A DNA stretch of 64,000 bases from Nonomuraea glycinis (GCF_014646515.1 NZ_BMNK01000014.1:1-64000), one strand, 5' to 3'; shown: positions 15,989 through 25,179, counted from the stretch's first letter. Notes: a model not told the origin generated them from the sequence alone. Made by a program: numbers and translations.

Positions 15989-17397
15989 CCGTCCTCCAGG
16001 GTTCGTGGCAGTCGCAGGACGAAGCGTGCTCCGGCGCCGGGAGCGTTGCCGGCGGTGAGGTCGCCGCCGTGCAGGCGGGCGTTCTCCAGCGCGATCGCCA
16101 GCCCGAGTCCGCTGCCAGGGGTCCGGGTCCGGGCCGCGTCGTGCTTGTAGAAGCGGTCGAACACCTGGGGCAGCGCGGTCTCGGCCAGGCCGGGCCCGTG
16201 GTCGGTCACCACGATCCACACCTGGTCCCGGTCGGCCGAGACGTGCACGCGCACCGGGGGGTCGCCGTGTCGCAGGGCGTTGCCGACCAGGTTGGCCACG
16301 ATGACGTCGAGTCTGCGCCGGTCCAGCCGCAGCCAGATCTCCTGCTGGACCACCAGGTCGACCTGCTCCGTCCAGCCCCGCGCCCGCAGGCAGTTCCACA
16401 CGGCGGCGGCCAGGTCGACTTCCTCCGCGACCAGGCGGACGGTGCCGGCGTCGAAGCGGGACACCTCCAGCAGGTCCTCCACGAGCCGGACCATCCGGTG
16501 GATCTCGGTGATCGCCAGGTCCGCGGACTCCCGCGCGTCCGCCTCCATGCCGTCGGTCATGGTGCCCAGCACCTCCACCACCGCGGTCAGCGTGCTCAAC
16601 GGGGTGCGCAGTTCGTGCGAGGCATCGGCGGCGAACCTTCTGGCATCGGCCCGCAGGCGCTCCTGCGTCGCCATCGACGACTGCACCGATTCGGCCATCT
16701 GGTTGATCGTGACGGTCAGGTCGGCCAGCTCGTCCGCACCCCGGGGCGGCGACCTCGCGTCCAGGTCGCCGGCGGCCAGCCGGCGCGCGGTGTCGCGGAG
16801 CCTGCGGACCGGGCGCAGCACACTGCCCGCGGCCAGCACGGCCAGCAGCACCGCCAGCGGCAGCGCCAGCGCGGCCGTGCCGACCGCGGATCGGGTGAGG
16901 TCGTCGATCTGCCGCTGCACGCCGGTGAGGTCGCGCACCGCGTACACCTCGATGCCGGACGGGGTGCGCTCGCCGTTCAGCGCGGTGATCGTGACGGGCG
17001 TGCCGATCAGCAGCCACGGCCGGTCATCGGCGGTGATCCGCTGCACGACGAGCCGGTTCCCGGTCCGTACGGCGGCGCGCAGCGCGTCGGTGACCAAGCC
17101 GGTGGCGGCCCCCTTCGCGGACCGGAGATCGCGATAGGTCACCGCCGTGTCCGGCCCGACGGCGGCGCGCAGCCGATCGAGTGCCGCCTGGTCCGGCGGG
17201 TAGGTGAGCTGGGGAGTGATCGCGCTGATCTGGTCGGAGAGGGTGTCGGTGAGCCCTTCCTGGGTCACGGTGACCAGCGCGGTGCTCGCCGACCCGGCGC
17301 TCGACCAGGCCGCCGCTGCCGCGCCGAGCAGGGTCACCAGTACGAACGCGACCAGCAGCCGGGGGCGAAGCCCGCGCGGCCACAGCCGCCAGGTCAC
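15985..17397 (-). CDS. Sensor histidine kinase
   Basis: A 470-residue membrane kinase. Transmembrane helices lie near residues 10-32 and 172-192, with an extracytoplasmic sensor domain of about 140 residues between. After these come a HAMP domain, the HisKA dimerisation helix with DASHELRTPL carrying the phosphorylated His, and the HATPase domain (VGNALRHG, DHGPGLAE, GSGLGLAIA). The start is the GTG at 17395-17397, overlapping the regulator stop (GTGA); a longer upstream frame lacks homology. It is translationally coupled to the response regulator and to the downstream lipoprotein. Confidence 0.92.
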   Translation of the reverse strand: MTWRLWPRGLRPRLLVAFVLVTLLGAAAAAWSSAGSASTALVTVTQEGLTDTLSDQISAITPQLTYPPDQAALDRLRAAVGPDTAVTYRDLRSAKGAATGLVTDALRAAVRTGNRLVVQRITADDRPWLLIGTPVTITALNGERTPSGIEVYAVRDLTGVQRQIDDLTRSAVGTAALALPLAVLLAVLAAGSVLRPVRRLRDTARRLAAGDLDARSPPRGADELADLTVTINQMAESVQSSMATQERLRADARRFAADASHELRTPLSTLTAVVEVLGTMTDGMEADARESADLAITEIHRMVRLVEDLLEVSRFDAGTVRLVAEEVDLAAAVWNCLRARGWTEQVDLVVQQEIWLRLDRRRLDVIVANLVGNALRHGDPPVRVHVSADRDQVWIVVTDHGPGLAETALPQVFDRFYKHDAARTRTPGSGLGLAIALENARLHGGDLTAGNAPGAGARFVLRLPRTLEDG

Positions 17398-18068
17398 AAC
17401 GGCCCGAACCGATAACCGAACCCGCGCACCGTCTGCACATACTCCGGAGCCGCCGGATTGGTCTCGATCTTCGCCCGCAGCCGTTGCACACAGTTGTCGA
17501 CCAGCCGGGAGTCCCCGAGGTAGTCGTGCTCCCACACCTCCTCCAGCAGCTGCTGCCGGCTGAACACCCGCTCGGGGGTGCGGGACAGGGTCAGCAGCAG
17601 CCGCAGCTCGGTGGGGGTCAGCGTCACCGGCTCGCCCTGGCGTGACACCGTCAGCGCCACGGTGTCGATGCGCAGGTCGCGATGGAGGCGTACCCCGTCG
17701 GGCGGGCCGGGACTGCGGCGCAGGACCGCGCGGATCCGCGCGTCGAGCACCGCGGGCTGTGCCGGTTTGATGACGTAGTCGTCGGCGCCCGCTTCCAGGC
17801 CGCCCACGACGTCGAATTCGTCACCGCGCGCGGTCAGCATGATCACCGGTATCTCGCCGATCGACCGGACCCGGCGGCACACCTCGTATCCGTCGATGCC
17901 GGGCAGCATCAGGTCGAGCACCACCAGGTCCGGCAGGGACGCCTGCAGCTCCCGCAGGCCGTCCTCGCCGGTCTCGGCCGTGCGCACGTCATGACCGTGC
18001 CTGCGTAACGCGAGCTGGAGCCCACGTCGTACCAGCGGATCGTCTTCGATGAGCAGAATTGCCACCAC
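17394..18068 (-). CDS. OmpR/PhoB-family response regulator
   Basis: A 224-residue regulator. Receiver domain: acidic pair in LLIEDDPLVRRG, phospho-Asp in VVLDLMLPG, Thr in VIMLTARG and Lys in VIKPAQ. The C-terminal winged helix contains LTPTELRLLLTLSRTPERV and VDNCVQRLRAKIE, ending in VQTVRGFGYRF, the usual signature. The first codon is probably GTG at 18068 (or 18065); extension upstream is not homologous. The 110-bp gap to the divergent SGNH lipoprotein contains two 18-bp direct repeats 22 bp apart, a layout suited to OmpR-type binding. Confidence 0.9.
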   Translation of the reverse strand: MVAILLIEDDPLVRRGLQLALRRHGHDVRTAETGEDGLRELQASLPDLVVLDLMLPGIDGYEVCRRVRSIGEIPVIMLTARGDEFDVVGGLEAGADDYVIKPAQPAVLDARIRAVLRRSPGPPDGVRLHRDLRIDTVALTVSRQGEPVTLTPTELRLLLTLSRTPERVFSRQQLLEEVWEHDYLGDSRLVDNCVQRLRAKIETNPAAPEYVQTVRGFGYRFGPL

Positions 18069-18125
18069 ATGTCCAGTATGGAGAACCTGGGGCGGCCTGA
18101 CGGGGGTGATGGTCGTTGCGACACA

Positions 18126-18165
18126 CCTGGGACACGGCGGCGGAGATCCTGGGACATGCCGGCGG
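18126..18165. promoter_or_regulatory. Direct repeats 22 bp apart, candidate response-regulator site
   Basis: CCTGGGACACGGCGGCGG (18126-18143) and CCTGGGACATGCCGGCGG (18148-18165) match at 16 of 18 positions. The same-face spacing of 22 bp is typical of OmpR-family binding. They lie just before the SGNH gene start. Confidence 0.5.
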
Positions 18166-18178
18166 CACGGTTGAGGCC

Positions 18179-18976
18179 ATGACCAAGACCTCAGGGACCA
18201 AGACCGCAAGGATCAAGGCGTCGAGTCTCGTACCCGGCCTGCTCGGGCTGCTTCTGCTGACCGGCGCGTGCGCCGCTCAGCCCGCCGCGACCGCCGGCGC
18301 CGAGTCCGCCGCGACGGCCGCCTCGGGCGGCCAGGGGCTGTCCAAGGTGCTGTTCATCGGCGACTCGATCGCCGTGGGCGAGGCGGTGCCGCTGACCGAG
18401 GCCTTCGCCGCCGCCGACGTCCGTTTCCAGTCCCTGGCCTCCGAGGGCGGCGGGAACGTCGTCGGACCGTTCTCCGACAAGAAATGGCAGAAGCTGCCCA
18501 AGGAGATCGCCGCCGCCGAGCCCTCCGTGGTCATCTACCAGATCACCACCTTCGACTGGGGCAGCGCCAAGGAGCAGCAGGCCGCCTACCGCAAGCTGCT
18601 GAGCACGGTCACCGGCGCCGGCGCGAAGCTGGTCTTCGTCACCATGCCGCCGATCAAGCCCGACGACTTCTACCGGCCGCACATGGCCGAACTGGAGCGA
18701 GCTCCCGCCGCCGCCCGCGCCGTGGCGAAGGCCTCCTCGGGGCAGGCCACCGTGCTCGACGCCAGTGCGGTGTGGGGCAGCGCCTACCAGCGGAACAAGG
18801 ACGGCAAGCCCGACCGCAGCTCCGACGGCATCCACTCCTGCCCGCAGGGCGCCGCCCGCTTCACCGTCTGGCTGCTCGACGAGCTGGCCGAGCGGTTCCC
18901 CGGCTTCACCCCCGCCGACCCGAAAGCCTGGGCCAACACCGGCTGGGCCGACGACAAGCACTTCAAGGGCTGCTGA
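18179..18976 (+). CDS. SGNH/GDSL-hydrolase-like lipoprotein
   Basis: A 265-residue surface lipoprotein. The signal peptide ends in lipobox LTGAC (Cys at about residue 25). The SGNH fold is indicated by block I FIGDSIAVGEA with the nucleophile Ser, and by block V SDGIHSCPQGAARFT, where the D-x2-H pair gives Asp and His. These enzymes remove or transfer acyl groups on surface polysaccharides. The ATG at 18179 follows TTGAGGCC; an upstream in-frame ATG at 18116 would destroy the signal peptide. Divergence from the two-component operon and the nearby acyltransferase suggest a joint role in envelope O-acylation; that is inference. Confidence 0.85.
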   Translation: MTKTSGTKTARIKASSLVPGLLGLLLLTGACAAQPAATAGAESAATAASGGQGLSKVLFIGDSIAVGEAVPLTEAFAAADVRFQSLASEGGGNVVGPFSDKKWQKLPKEIAAAEPSVVIYQITTFDWGSAKEQQAAYRKLLSTVTGAGAKLVFVTMPPIKPDDFYRPHMAELERAPAAARAVAKASSGQATVLDASAVWGSAYQRNKDGKPDRSSDGIHSCPQGAARFTVWLLDELAERFPGFTPADPKAWANTGWADDKHFKGC

Positions 18977-18990
18977 CCCCCGGTGACCGC

Positions 18991-20871
18991 TCAGCCCGGG
19001 ATCCGGAACGGCAGGAAGCACACCACCGCGTCCGTGTGGTCGCGCAGGGCGGCGGCCAGGAGCAGGTCCCGCTGCGTGTGCAGGAGCCGGTAGCGGGGAT
19101 GGGGCGGCTGGATGCCGGGGATGACCGCGGCGATCCACCTGCCGTCCGCCTCCTGGCGCCGGACGTACTCGACGATCGGGCGGACCACCGTGTGGCTGGG
19201 ACCGTCCAGCACCTTCAGCCGGACCTCCGGCGTCCACCGGTCCCACTCGGCGCGCAGGCCGTCGAGCTCATCGGGGGCGTCGGACACGATGACGGCGACG
19301 ACCTCGCCGCCGATGGCCAGCGCCGCGCTGATCGCCCGTTCGGACAGGGCGCTGATCGCGGTGGCCGGGCTGAGCGGCACGATGACCAGCCGGGCGGCCG
19401 GATCGGGGCTGCGCGGCGTGGGCTGGCGCCGCCCCAGCCCGAGCGCGCCGCCGACCTTGGCGTAGTAACCCTCCACCCAGTGGAACAGCAGGATCAGCAG
19501 GGGGATCGCGATGAGGATCACCCACGCGCCCTCGGTGAACTTCGTGGTGAGCAGCACCAGCGTGGCCACCGTGGTGGCCACCGCGCCGACGCCGTTCAGC
19601 AGCGCCTTGCCGGCCCACCCCGGCGGGCGCAGGCGCACCCAGTGCCGGACGAGCCCGGTCTGGGCGATGGTGAACCCGGTGAACACCCCGATGGCGAACA
19701 GCGGGATCAGCCGGTGGGTCTGCGCGTCGACCGCGATCAGGAGCATGGCGGCCAGGACGGCCACCGCGACGACGCCGTAGCGGTGGACGGCCCGTTCGGA
19801 GCGCAGCGCGAACAGGTGCGGCAGCCGGTGGTCCTTGGCCAGCAGGCTCATCAGGACCGGCAGACCGCCGAAGCTGGTGTTCGCGGCCAGCCCGAGCGCG
19901 AAGGTGACGATGAGGTTGACCGCGTAATAGAGCCAGCCCGTGCCGTAGGCGCCCGCGGTGAGCTGGGCGAGGATGGTGACGTCCCCTCGGGGGATCACGT
20001 CGTCGCGCCGGATGAGCAGGGCTATCCCCACCAGCATCGCCCCCAGCAGCACACCCAGCATCAGCTCGGTTCGCTGGGCTCGGCGGACTCTCGGCTCGCG
20101 GAACATCGGCACGCCGTTGGCGATGGCCTCCACCCCGGTCAGCGCCGAGCAGCCGGAGGAGAACGCCTTGAGGATCAGCAGGACGCTGAGCGCCTCGTAG
20201 CCCAGCAGGGGCATGGCCGTTCCGACCACGGCCGCCGGGTGGCCACGGGCCAGCCCGACGACGACGATGCCGGCGATGCTCACGATGAACAGCAGGGTCG
20301 GCAGCGCCAGCACCCGCGCGCTGTCGGCGATGCCGTACAAATTCAGCGCGGTGAGCACGGCCAGTCCCACCAGGCAGGTGCCCAGCAGGTGCGGGCCGAG
20401 GGCGGGAAAGGCGGAGGCCAGGCTCGCCGCGCCCGCGGCGAGGCTGACCGCCACGGTGAGCACGTAGTCCACGATGAGCGCGGCGGCGGCCAGGAGGCTG
20501 ACCTTCGGGCCGAGGCTCTGCTTGGCCACGGCGTAGGAGCCGCCGCCGTCCGGATAGGCGGCGATCACCTGGCGGTAGGAGATCACCAGCAGGATGAGCA
20601 GCGCGGTGATCGCGAGCGTGATCGGCAGGGTGTGGCCGACGGCGGCACTCCCGGCGGCGACCAGGACGAGGGCGATCGCCTCGGGCCCGTAGGCGACGGA
20701 GCTGAGCGCGTCGAGGGACAGCGCGACCAGTCCTTGCAGGCTGGTCAGGTGGTGCTTGTCGCCCTCGCCGTGCCGCAGCTGGATCTTCGGCGCCCGCCTG
20801 CCGGACAGGGGGCCGCCCGTGGTGGCGACCGCGCGGTCCGCCCGGAGGTGGCTCGGATCACCCCTCCGCAA
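18991..20871 (-). CDS. APC-superfamily permease with C-terminal cytosolic domain (KimA-like)
   Basis: A 626-residue transporter. Residues about 40-470 contain around twelve transmembrane helices with APC hallmarks: LDALSSVAYGPEAIA, then YPDGGGSYAVAKQSLG and SSGCSALTGVEAIANGVP. The C-terminal roughly 150 residues are soluble and contain LVIVPLSPATAISALSERAI, like the USP-like tail of KimA-type potassium importers. Potassium uptake is therefore the best guess; amino-acid transport is the alternative. The longest frame starts with TTG at 20871, with a weak ribosome binding site and no better in-frame start. It sits 70 bp downstream of the siderophore ATPase gene on the same strand, though a functional link is doubtful. 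Confidence 0.82.
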   Translation of the reverse strand: MRRGDPSHLRADRAVATTGGPLSGRRAPKIQLRHGEGDKHHLTSLQGLVALSLDALSSVAYGPEAIALVLVAAGSAAVGHTLPITLAITALLILLVISYRQVIAAYPDGGGSYAVAKQSLGPKVSLLAAAALIVDYVLTVAVSLAAGAASLASAFPALGPHLLGTCLVGLAVLTALNLYGIADSARVLALPTLLFIVSIAGIVVVGLARGHPAAVVGTAMPLLGYEALSVLLILKAFSSGCSALTGVEAIANGVPMFREPRVRRAQRTELMLGVLLGAMLVGIALLIRRDDVIPRGDVTILAQLTAGAYGTGWLYYAVNLIVTFALGLAANTSFGGLPVLMSLLAKDHRLPHLFALRSERAVHRYGVVAVAVLAAMLLIAVDAQTHRLIPLFAIGVFTGFTIAQTGLVRHWVRLRPPGWAGKALLNGVGAVATTVATLVLLTTKFTEGAWVILIAIPLLILLFHWVEGYYAKVGGALGLGRRQPTPRSPDPAARLVIVPLSPATAISALSERAISAALAIGGEVVAVIVSDAPDELDGLRAEWDRWTPEVRLKVLDGPSHTVVRPIVEYVRRQEADGRWIAAVIPGIQPPHPRYRLLHTQRDLLLAAALRDHTDAVVCFLPFRIPG

Positions 20872-20941
20872 AGGTCTGATCCGATCCGTGCGTCATGCGG
20901 AAGAGCTTGCCGGTGGGTCGGAGGGACAAACGCGAAGCTTC

Positions 20942-21784
20942 TCAGCTTTGCCCATCATTAACGTGGTGCCATTCGTGGCTCCCCGGCCGGATGTGGTGGC
21001 GGCCGATGGGGAGCATCAGGGGGCGGCCGGAGACCGGGTCCTCGATGATGCGGCTGTCGAGGCCGAAGACGGCGCGGACGCTCTCCTCGGTGAGGACCTC
21101 GGCCGGGGTGCCGGCGGTGTGCAGGCGGCCGTCGGCGATGGCGATGAGGTGGTCGGCGTAGCGGGCGGCCAGGTTGAGGTCGTGCAGGACCATCACGATG
21201 GTGGTGCCGCGGCTGTGGTTCAGGTCGGTCAGCAGGTCGAGGACCTCGATCTGGTGGGCGGCGTCGAGGAAAGTGGTCGGCTCGTCGAGGAAGAGCAGGT
21301 CGGTCTGCTGGGCCAGCGCCATGGCGATCCAGACCCGCTGGCGCTGGCCGCCGGACAGCTCGTCCACGGCGCGGTCGGCCAGGTCCGTCGTCCGGGTGGC
21401 CTCCAGGGCGGCCGCCACCGCGACGTCGTCCTCGCTGTTCCACCGGGAGAAGAGCTTCTGGTGCGGGTGGCGGCCCCGGCCGACGAGGTCGAGCACGGTG
21501 ATGCCCTCCGGCGCGACCGGCGACTGGGGGAGCAGGCCGAGCGTGCGGGCCAGTTGCTTGGCGGGCATGCGGTGCACCTCCTTGCCGTCCAGGACCACCC
21601 GGCCCGCGCGGGGCGTGAGCAGCCGGGACAAGGAGCGCAGGAGCGTCGACTTCCCGCACGCGTTCGGGCCGACGATGACCGTGATCTCACCGGCCGGCAC
21701 GACCAGGTCGAGCGACTCGACGACGACGCGGTCGCCGTAGCCGAGGGTGAGCGCCTCGGCCGCGAGGGAGTGAGCGGTGGTCAT
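20942..21784 (-). CDS. Iron-siderophore ABC transporter ATPase (first system)
   Basis: A 280-residue FecE/FepC-type ATPase. Walker A is GPNACGKST with Lys and Ser intact, the Q-loop is LLPQSPVAPEG, the signature LSGGQRQRVWIAMALAQQT, Walker B LLFLDEPTTFLD, and H-loop VMVLHDLNLAARYAD. These match the FecE subgroup rather than general importers. The ATG at 21782-21784 overlaps the permease stop as ATGA. Last gene of a four-gene operon (binding protein, two permeases, ATPase) whose iron box lies upstream of the binding protein. Confidence 0.93.
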   Translation of the reverse strand: MTTAHSLAAEALTLGYGDRVVVESLDLVVPAGEITVIVGPNACGKSTLLRSLSRLLTPRAGRVVLDGKEVHRMPAKQLARTLGLLPQSPVAPEGITVLDLVGRGRHPHQKLFSRWNSEDDVAVAAALEATRTTDLADRAVDELSGGQRQRVWIAMALAQQTDLLFLDEPTTFLDAAHQIEVLDLLTDLNHSRGTTIVMVLHDLNLAARYADHLIAIADGRLHTAGTPAEVLTEESVRAVFGLDSRIIEDPVSGRPLMLPIGRHHIRPGSHEWHHVNDGQS

Positions 21785-22872
21785 AGCGAGCCTCCGGCCC
21801 GATGCGTACGGACGATCAGATAGACGAGGTACGGCGCGCCTAGGACGCCGGTGACGACGCCGACCGGGAAACGGGTGTCGAACGCGAACTGGCCGGCGAA
21901 GTCGGCGGCGAGGACCAGCAGGGCGCCGACGAGCCCGGCGGGCACGAGCAGTGAGCCGCCGGCGCCGACGAGCCGGGCCGCGATGGGACCGGACAGGAAC
22001 GCCACGAACGCGATCGGCCCGGCCGCCGCCGTGGCGAAGGCGATCAGGCCCACGGCGGCGACGATCACCGTGATGCGGGTGCGCTCGACGCGGACCCCGA
22101 GCGCCGAGGCGGTGTCGTCGCCGAGCTGCATCGCCGACAGGTCGCGCGCCCGCGACAGCAGGACGGGGGTGAGGACGACCAGCGCGACGAGGGCGGGCAG
22201 GACCTGTTCCCAGGCGGTGCCGTTGAGGCTGCCGGTGAGCCAGCGCATGGCCTCCTGCAGGTCCCATTCGGCGGCCCGGGACAGGACATAGGACGTGATG
22301 CTGTCCAGGATCGCGGCGATCCCGATGCCGATCAGGATGAGCCGGGTGCCGGCGACGCCGTCCCGGAACGCCAGGGTGTAGACCAGCAGGGCGATGACCA
22401 GGGCGGAGACGATGGCGAAGATCGACACCTGGGCCCCGCCGAGGGACAACGACACGATCGCGATGGCCGCCGCGGTGCTCGCCCCCGAGCTGATGCCGAT
22501 GATGTCGGGGCTGGCCAGCGGGTTGCGGAGCATCGTCTGGAAGGTGACGCCGGCCAGGCCGAAGCTGAACCCCGCGACCACGGCGAGCACGGCCCGCGGC
22601 AGCCGGAGCCGCCCGACGGTGAAGGACGCCCCCGTGACCTGCTCGCCGAGGATGACACGGACCACGTCGCGCGGCGGGTAGAACGTCTGCCCGGCCATCA
22701 GCGTCACGGCGAACGCGGCGACGGCGAGCACCGCCAGCGTCGCGATGACGAGGCCGCGCCGGGAGGCGCGCCGGCGGCGGCTGCGGGCGACGGCCTGGAC
22801 GAGAGCCGGCCGGACGGCGGCGCTCATCCGGTTCCCCTCCGCCGGTGCCGTGCGCAGGCTGTGCTCTCTCAC
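21781..22872 (-). CDS. Iron-siderophore ABC transporter permease (FecCD family, FecD-like)
   Basis: A 363-residue polytopic permease with about ten helices. FecCD motifs: RLPRAVLAVVAGFSFGLAGV, NPLASPDIIGISSGAS, and GPIAFVAFLSGPIAARL, which carries the coupling-helix glycine region. The start is the GTG at 22870-22872, overlapping the previous stop by GTGA; a strong basic stretch precedes the first helix. The NPLASPDI motif is typical of the second (FecD/FepG) partner. It should form a heterodimer with the upstream permease. Confidence 0.92.
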   Translation of the reverse strand: MREHSLRTAPAEGNRMSAAVRPALVQAVARSRRRRASRRGLVIATLAVLAVAAFAVTLMAGQTFYPPRDVVRVILGEQVTGASFTVGRLRLPRAVLAVVAGFSFGLAGVTFQTMLRNPLASPDIIGISSGASTAAAIAIVSLSLGGAQVSIFAIVSALVIALLVYTLAFRDGVAGTRLILIGIGIAAILDSITSYVLSRAAEWDLQEAMRWLTGSLNGTAWEQVLPALVALVVLTPVLLSRARDLSAMQLGDDTASALGVRVERTRITVIVAAVGLIAFATAAAGPIAFVAFLSGPIAARLVGAGGSLLVPAGLVGALLVLAADFAGQFAFDTRFPVGVVTGVLGAPYLVYLIVRTHRAGGSL

Positions 22873-23942
22873 AGGTCACGCACCTTCTGACGGCGGACGA
22901 TGTGGATGAAGAACGGCGCGCCGATCAGCGCGGTCACGATGCCCACCTCGATGTCCTCGGGCCGGGCCACCACGCGGCCGACGACGTCGGCGGCGGTGAG
23001 CAGCGCCGCGCCGACCAGGGCGGAGAACGGCAGCAGCCAGCGGTGGTCCACGCCGACGAGCAGGCGGCACGCGTGCGGGACGACGAGTCCGACGAAGCCG
23101 ATCGGCCCGGCCACGGCCGTCGCCGCGCCGCACAGCACCACGGCGCCGAGCGCGGCGGTGGCCCGGATGACGGCCACCCGCTCGCCGAGCCCGGCCGCGA
23201 GCTCGTCGCCCAGGGCGAGCGAGTTCAACGCGCGCGCCGACAGCAGGCACACGGCGAAGCCGACGGCGACGAACGGCAGGATCTGCCCGATGCGCTCGTA
23301 CGACGCGCCGCCGACCCCGCCGATCTGCCAGAGGCGGAAGCTGCCGGAGATGTCGTTACGGGGCAGGATGACGGCGCTGACCAGGGACGCGAAGGCCGCC
23401 GAGGTGACGGCGCCGGCGAGCGCGAGCTTCAAAGGAGTGGCCCTGCCCCGCCCGAGTGACCCGATGGCGTACACGAACACGGCCGAGGCGGCGGCCCCCG
23501 CCATCGCGACCCAGACGTACCCGGTGGGTGAGGTGAGCCCGAAGAACGCGACGGCGGTGACGACGGAGAGCGACGCGCCCATGTTGACGCCCAGGATGCC
23601 CGGGTCGGCCAGCGGGTTGCGGGTCACGCCCTGCATGACGCCGCCGGCCAGGCCGAGTGCCGCGCCGACGACCACCGCGAGGAGGGTGCGCGGGATCCGC
23701 TTGGTGACCGCCGCCTGTTCGAGGGAGCCTTCCGCGCCGCCGAGGGCGACCCAGACGTCGCCCCAGGAGACACTGCGCGAGCCGAGGGCGACGGAGGCCA
23801 CCATGAGCGCGGCCAGGACCACGACCACGACGAGCAGCCACAGGAGCCGGACCCGCGCCGGACGCCGCACGAGGGCGGCGTCCGGCAGGCGGTCGGTGAC
23901 GGCCGCGGGTTCGGGCTGGGTCACGGGTTCGGGCAGGGTCAC
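22869..23942 (-). CDS. Iron-siderophore ABC transporter permease (FecCD family, FecC-like)
   Basis: A 357-residue permease. Motifs: RIPRTLLAVVVGAALGLAGG, MQGVTRNPLADPGILGVNMG and GPIGFVGLVVPHACRLLVG, with about ten helices. NPLADPGILG is the FecC/FepD-type form. It starts at the GTG 23940-23942, which overlaps the binding-protein stop. Second gene of the operon. Confidence 0.92.
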   Translation of the reverse strand: MTLPEPVTQPEPAAVTDRLPDAALVRRPARVRLLWLLVVVVVLAALMVASVALGSRSVSWGDVWVALGGAEGSLEQAAVTKRIPRTLLAVVVGAALGLAGGVMQGVTRNPLADPGILGVNMGASLSVVTAVAFFGLTSPTGYVWVAMAGAAASAVFVYAIGSLGRGRATPLKLALAGAVTSAAFASLVSAVILPRNDISGSFRLWQIGGVGGASYERIGQILPFVAVGFAVCLLSARALNSLALGDELAAGLGERVAVIRATAALGAVVLCGAATAVAGPIGFVGLVVPHACRLLVGVDHRWLLPFSALVGAALLTAADVVGRVVARPEDIEVGIVTALIGAPFFIHIVRRQKVRDL

Positions 23943-24988
23943 GTGACCTTGTCCGCGGCCTCGGCGAGCGCCTTGACGTAGTCCTCCAGCACCCACGAGA
24001 TCGACAGCGGGGTCGGGTTCGCGGCGGTGCCGAGCGGCTTGCTGTCGGGCAGCAGGTACACCGAGCCGCGCTTGACGGCGGGGATCTTCGACAGCAGCGG
24101 GTCCTTGCGGATCTTGGCGAGCAGTTCGCCCTTCTCGTCGCCGTAGCCGGTGATGATGTCGACGTCGTCGAACACGTCGATCTGCTCCGCGCTCCGGGTC
24201 AGGGCGAACTTGTCCGTGTCCTTGGACGCCTCGGCGATGCTGCCGGGGATCGTCAGCCCGAGGTCCTCGAAGAACAGGGTGCGGGTGTCATGCGTGGTGT
24301 AGAAGCCGACCTGGCTCACGTCGTTGGGGTCGACGTGCGTCATGAACATGATCGACTTGCCCTTGAGCTGCGGGTATTTCGCGACGGCCGCGCTGATGTC
24401 GCCCTCGATCTCGGCGATGAGCTGGTCGCCCTCGGCGGCGAGGCCGATGGCCTTGCTGTTCATCCGCAGGATCTCGCGCCACGGGGTGGCCCAGGCGGCG
24501 TCGGGGTAGGCCACCACGGGCGCGATGTCGCTCAGGGTGTCGTAGTCCTGCTGGGTCAGGCCCGAGTAGGCGGCCAGGATCACGTCCGGCTTGGTGTCGG
24601 CGACGGCCTCGAAGTCGATGCCGTCGGTCTCGTCGAACAGCACGGGCGTCTCGGCCTTGAGTTCCTCCAGCCGCTCCTTCACCCAGGGCAGCAGCCCGTC
24701 GCCGTCGTCGTCGCCGAAGTTCGCGGCGGCCATGCCGACCGGGACGACGCCGAGGGCCAGCGGCGCTTCGTGGTTGGCCCAGTTGACCGTGGCCACCCGC
24801 TCCGGCTTCGCCGGGATGGTGGTGGTGCCCAGCGCGTGCTTGATCGTCATGGGGAAGGCGCCCGTGGCACTGGCCGTGGCGCTCGGGCCCGGGCTCTCGC
24901 TCGTGGTCGCGGTCGGGCTGCCGCAGCTCGCGAGGGCCAGCAGGGCGGCCGCCACGGTGAGGATGCGAAGGCTACGTGGACGCTTCAT
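23939..24988 (-). CDS. Iron-siderophore-binding lipoprotein (first system)
   Basis: A 349-residue periplasmic-binding-type lipoprotein. A basic signal and lipobox LASC (Cys about 22) are followed by a Ser/Thr-rich spacer. The FepB-type fold then begins with AFPMTIKHALGTTTIPAKPE RVATVNW, here spanning about residues 44-70. A Pro-Asp-Val-Ile pair is seen in DTKPDVILAAYSGL. It captures a ferric siderophore and delivers it to the two permeases. It differs clearly from the second system's binding protein near 36.3 kb, so a different ligand is likely. An iron box lies 88 bp upstream. Confidence 0.92.
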   Translation of the reverse strand: MKRPRSLRILTVAAALLALASCGSPTATTSESPGPSATASATGAFPMTIKHALGTTTIPAKPERVATVNWANHEAPLALGVVPVGMAAANFGDDDGDGLLPWVKERLEELKAETPVLFDETDGIDFEAVADTKPDVILAAYSGLTQQDYDTLSDIAPVVAYPDAAWATPWREILRMNSKAIGLAAEGDQLIAEIEGDISAAVAKYPQLKGKSIMFMTHVDPNDVSQVGFYTTHDTRTLFFEDLGLTIPGSIAEASKDTDKFALTRSAEQIDVFDDVDIITGYGDEKGELLAKIRKDPLLSKIPAVKRGSVYLLPDSKPLGTAANPTPLSISWVLEDYVKALAEAADKVT

Positions 24989-25075
24989 CCGTACTCCACT
25001 GTCGAATTTCCGGCCGGCCCTCGCGCGTCCGGATCGCGGGACGCGTCCATGGAGCGATGCACCGTACCTTCAAAC

Positions 25076-25094
25076 TTAGGTAAGGCTTGCCTTC
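25076..25094. promoter_or_regulatory. Iron box (DmdR/IdeR site) upstream of the first siderophore importer
   Basis: TTAGGTAAGGCTTGCCTTC matches 14 of 19 positions of the actinobacterial consensus TTAGGTTAGGCTAACCTAA. It lies in the 191-bp gap before the binding-protein gene and points to iron-dependent repression. Confidence 0.75.
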
Positions 25095-25179
25095 GCTGCA
25101 CTGTAGGAGAAACGGTCGTCTTGTCGCAATCAACCCTTTGAGACAGGCTGTATAGAGATCAGGACATAAGGGACGCGTA

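Noticed and set aside
20872..20941. Possible c-di-AMP (ydaO) riboswitch before the KimA-like transporter
   Set aside because: The gap is only 70 bp and I see none of the conserved riboswitch elements; only a short AAGCT hairpin is present.
18268..20961. An 897-codon plus-strand open frame over the SGNH and permease genes
   Set aside because: It crosses two real genes on different strands and encodes no recognisable domain; it is a GC-bias shadow.
24030..24900. Long plus-strand open frame through the first binding protein
   Set aside because: Antisense shadow; the minus-strand protein has signal peptide, lipobox and family motifs.
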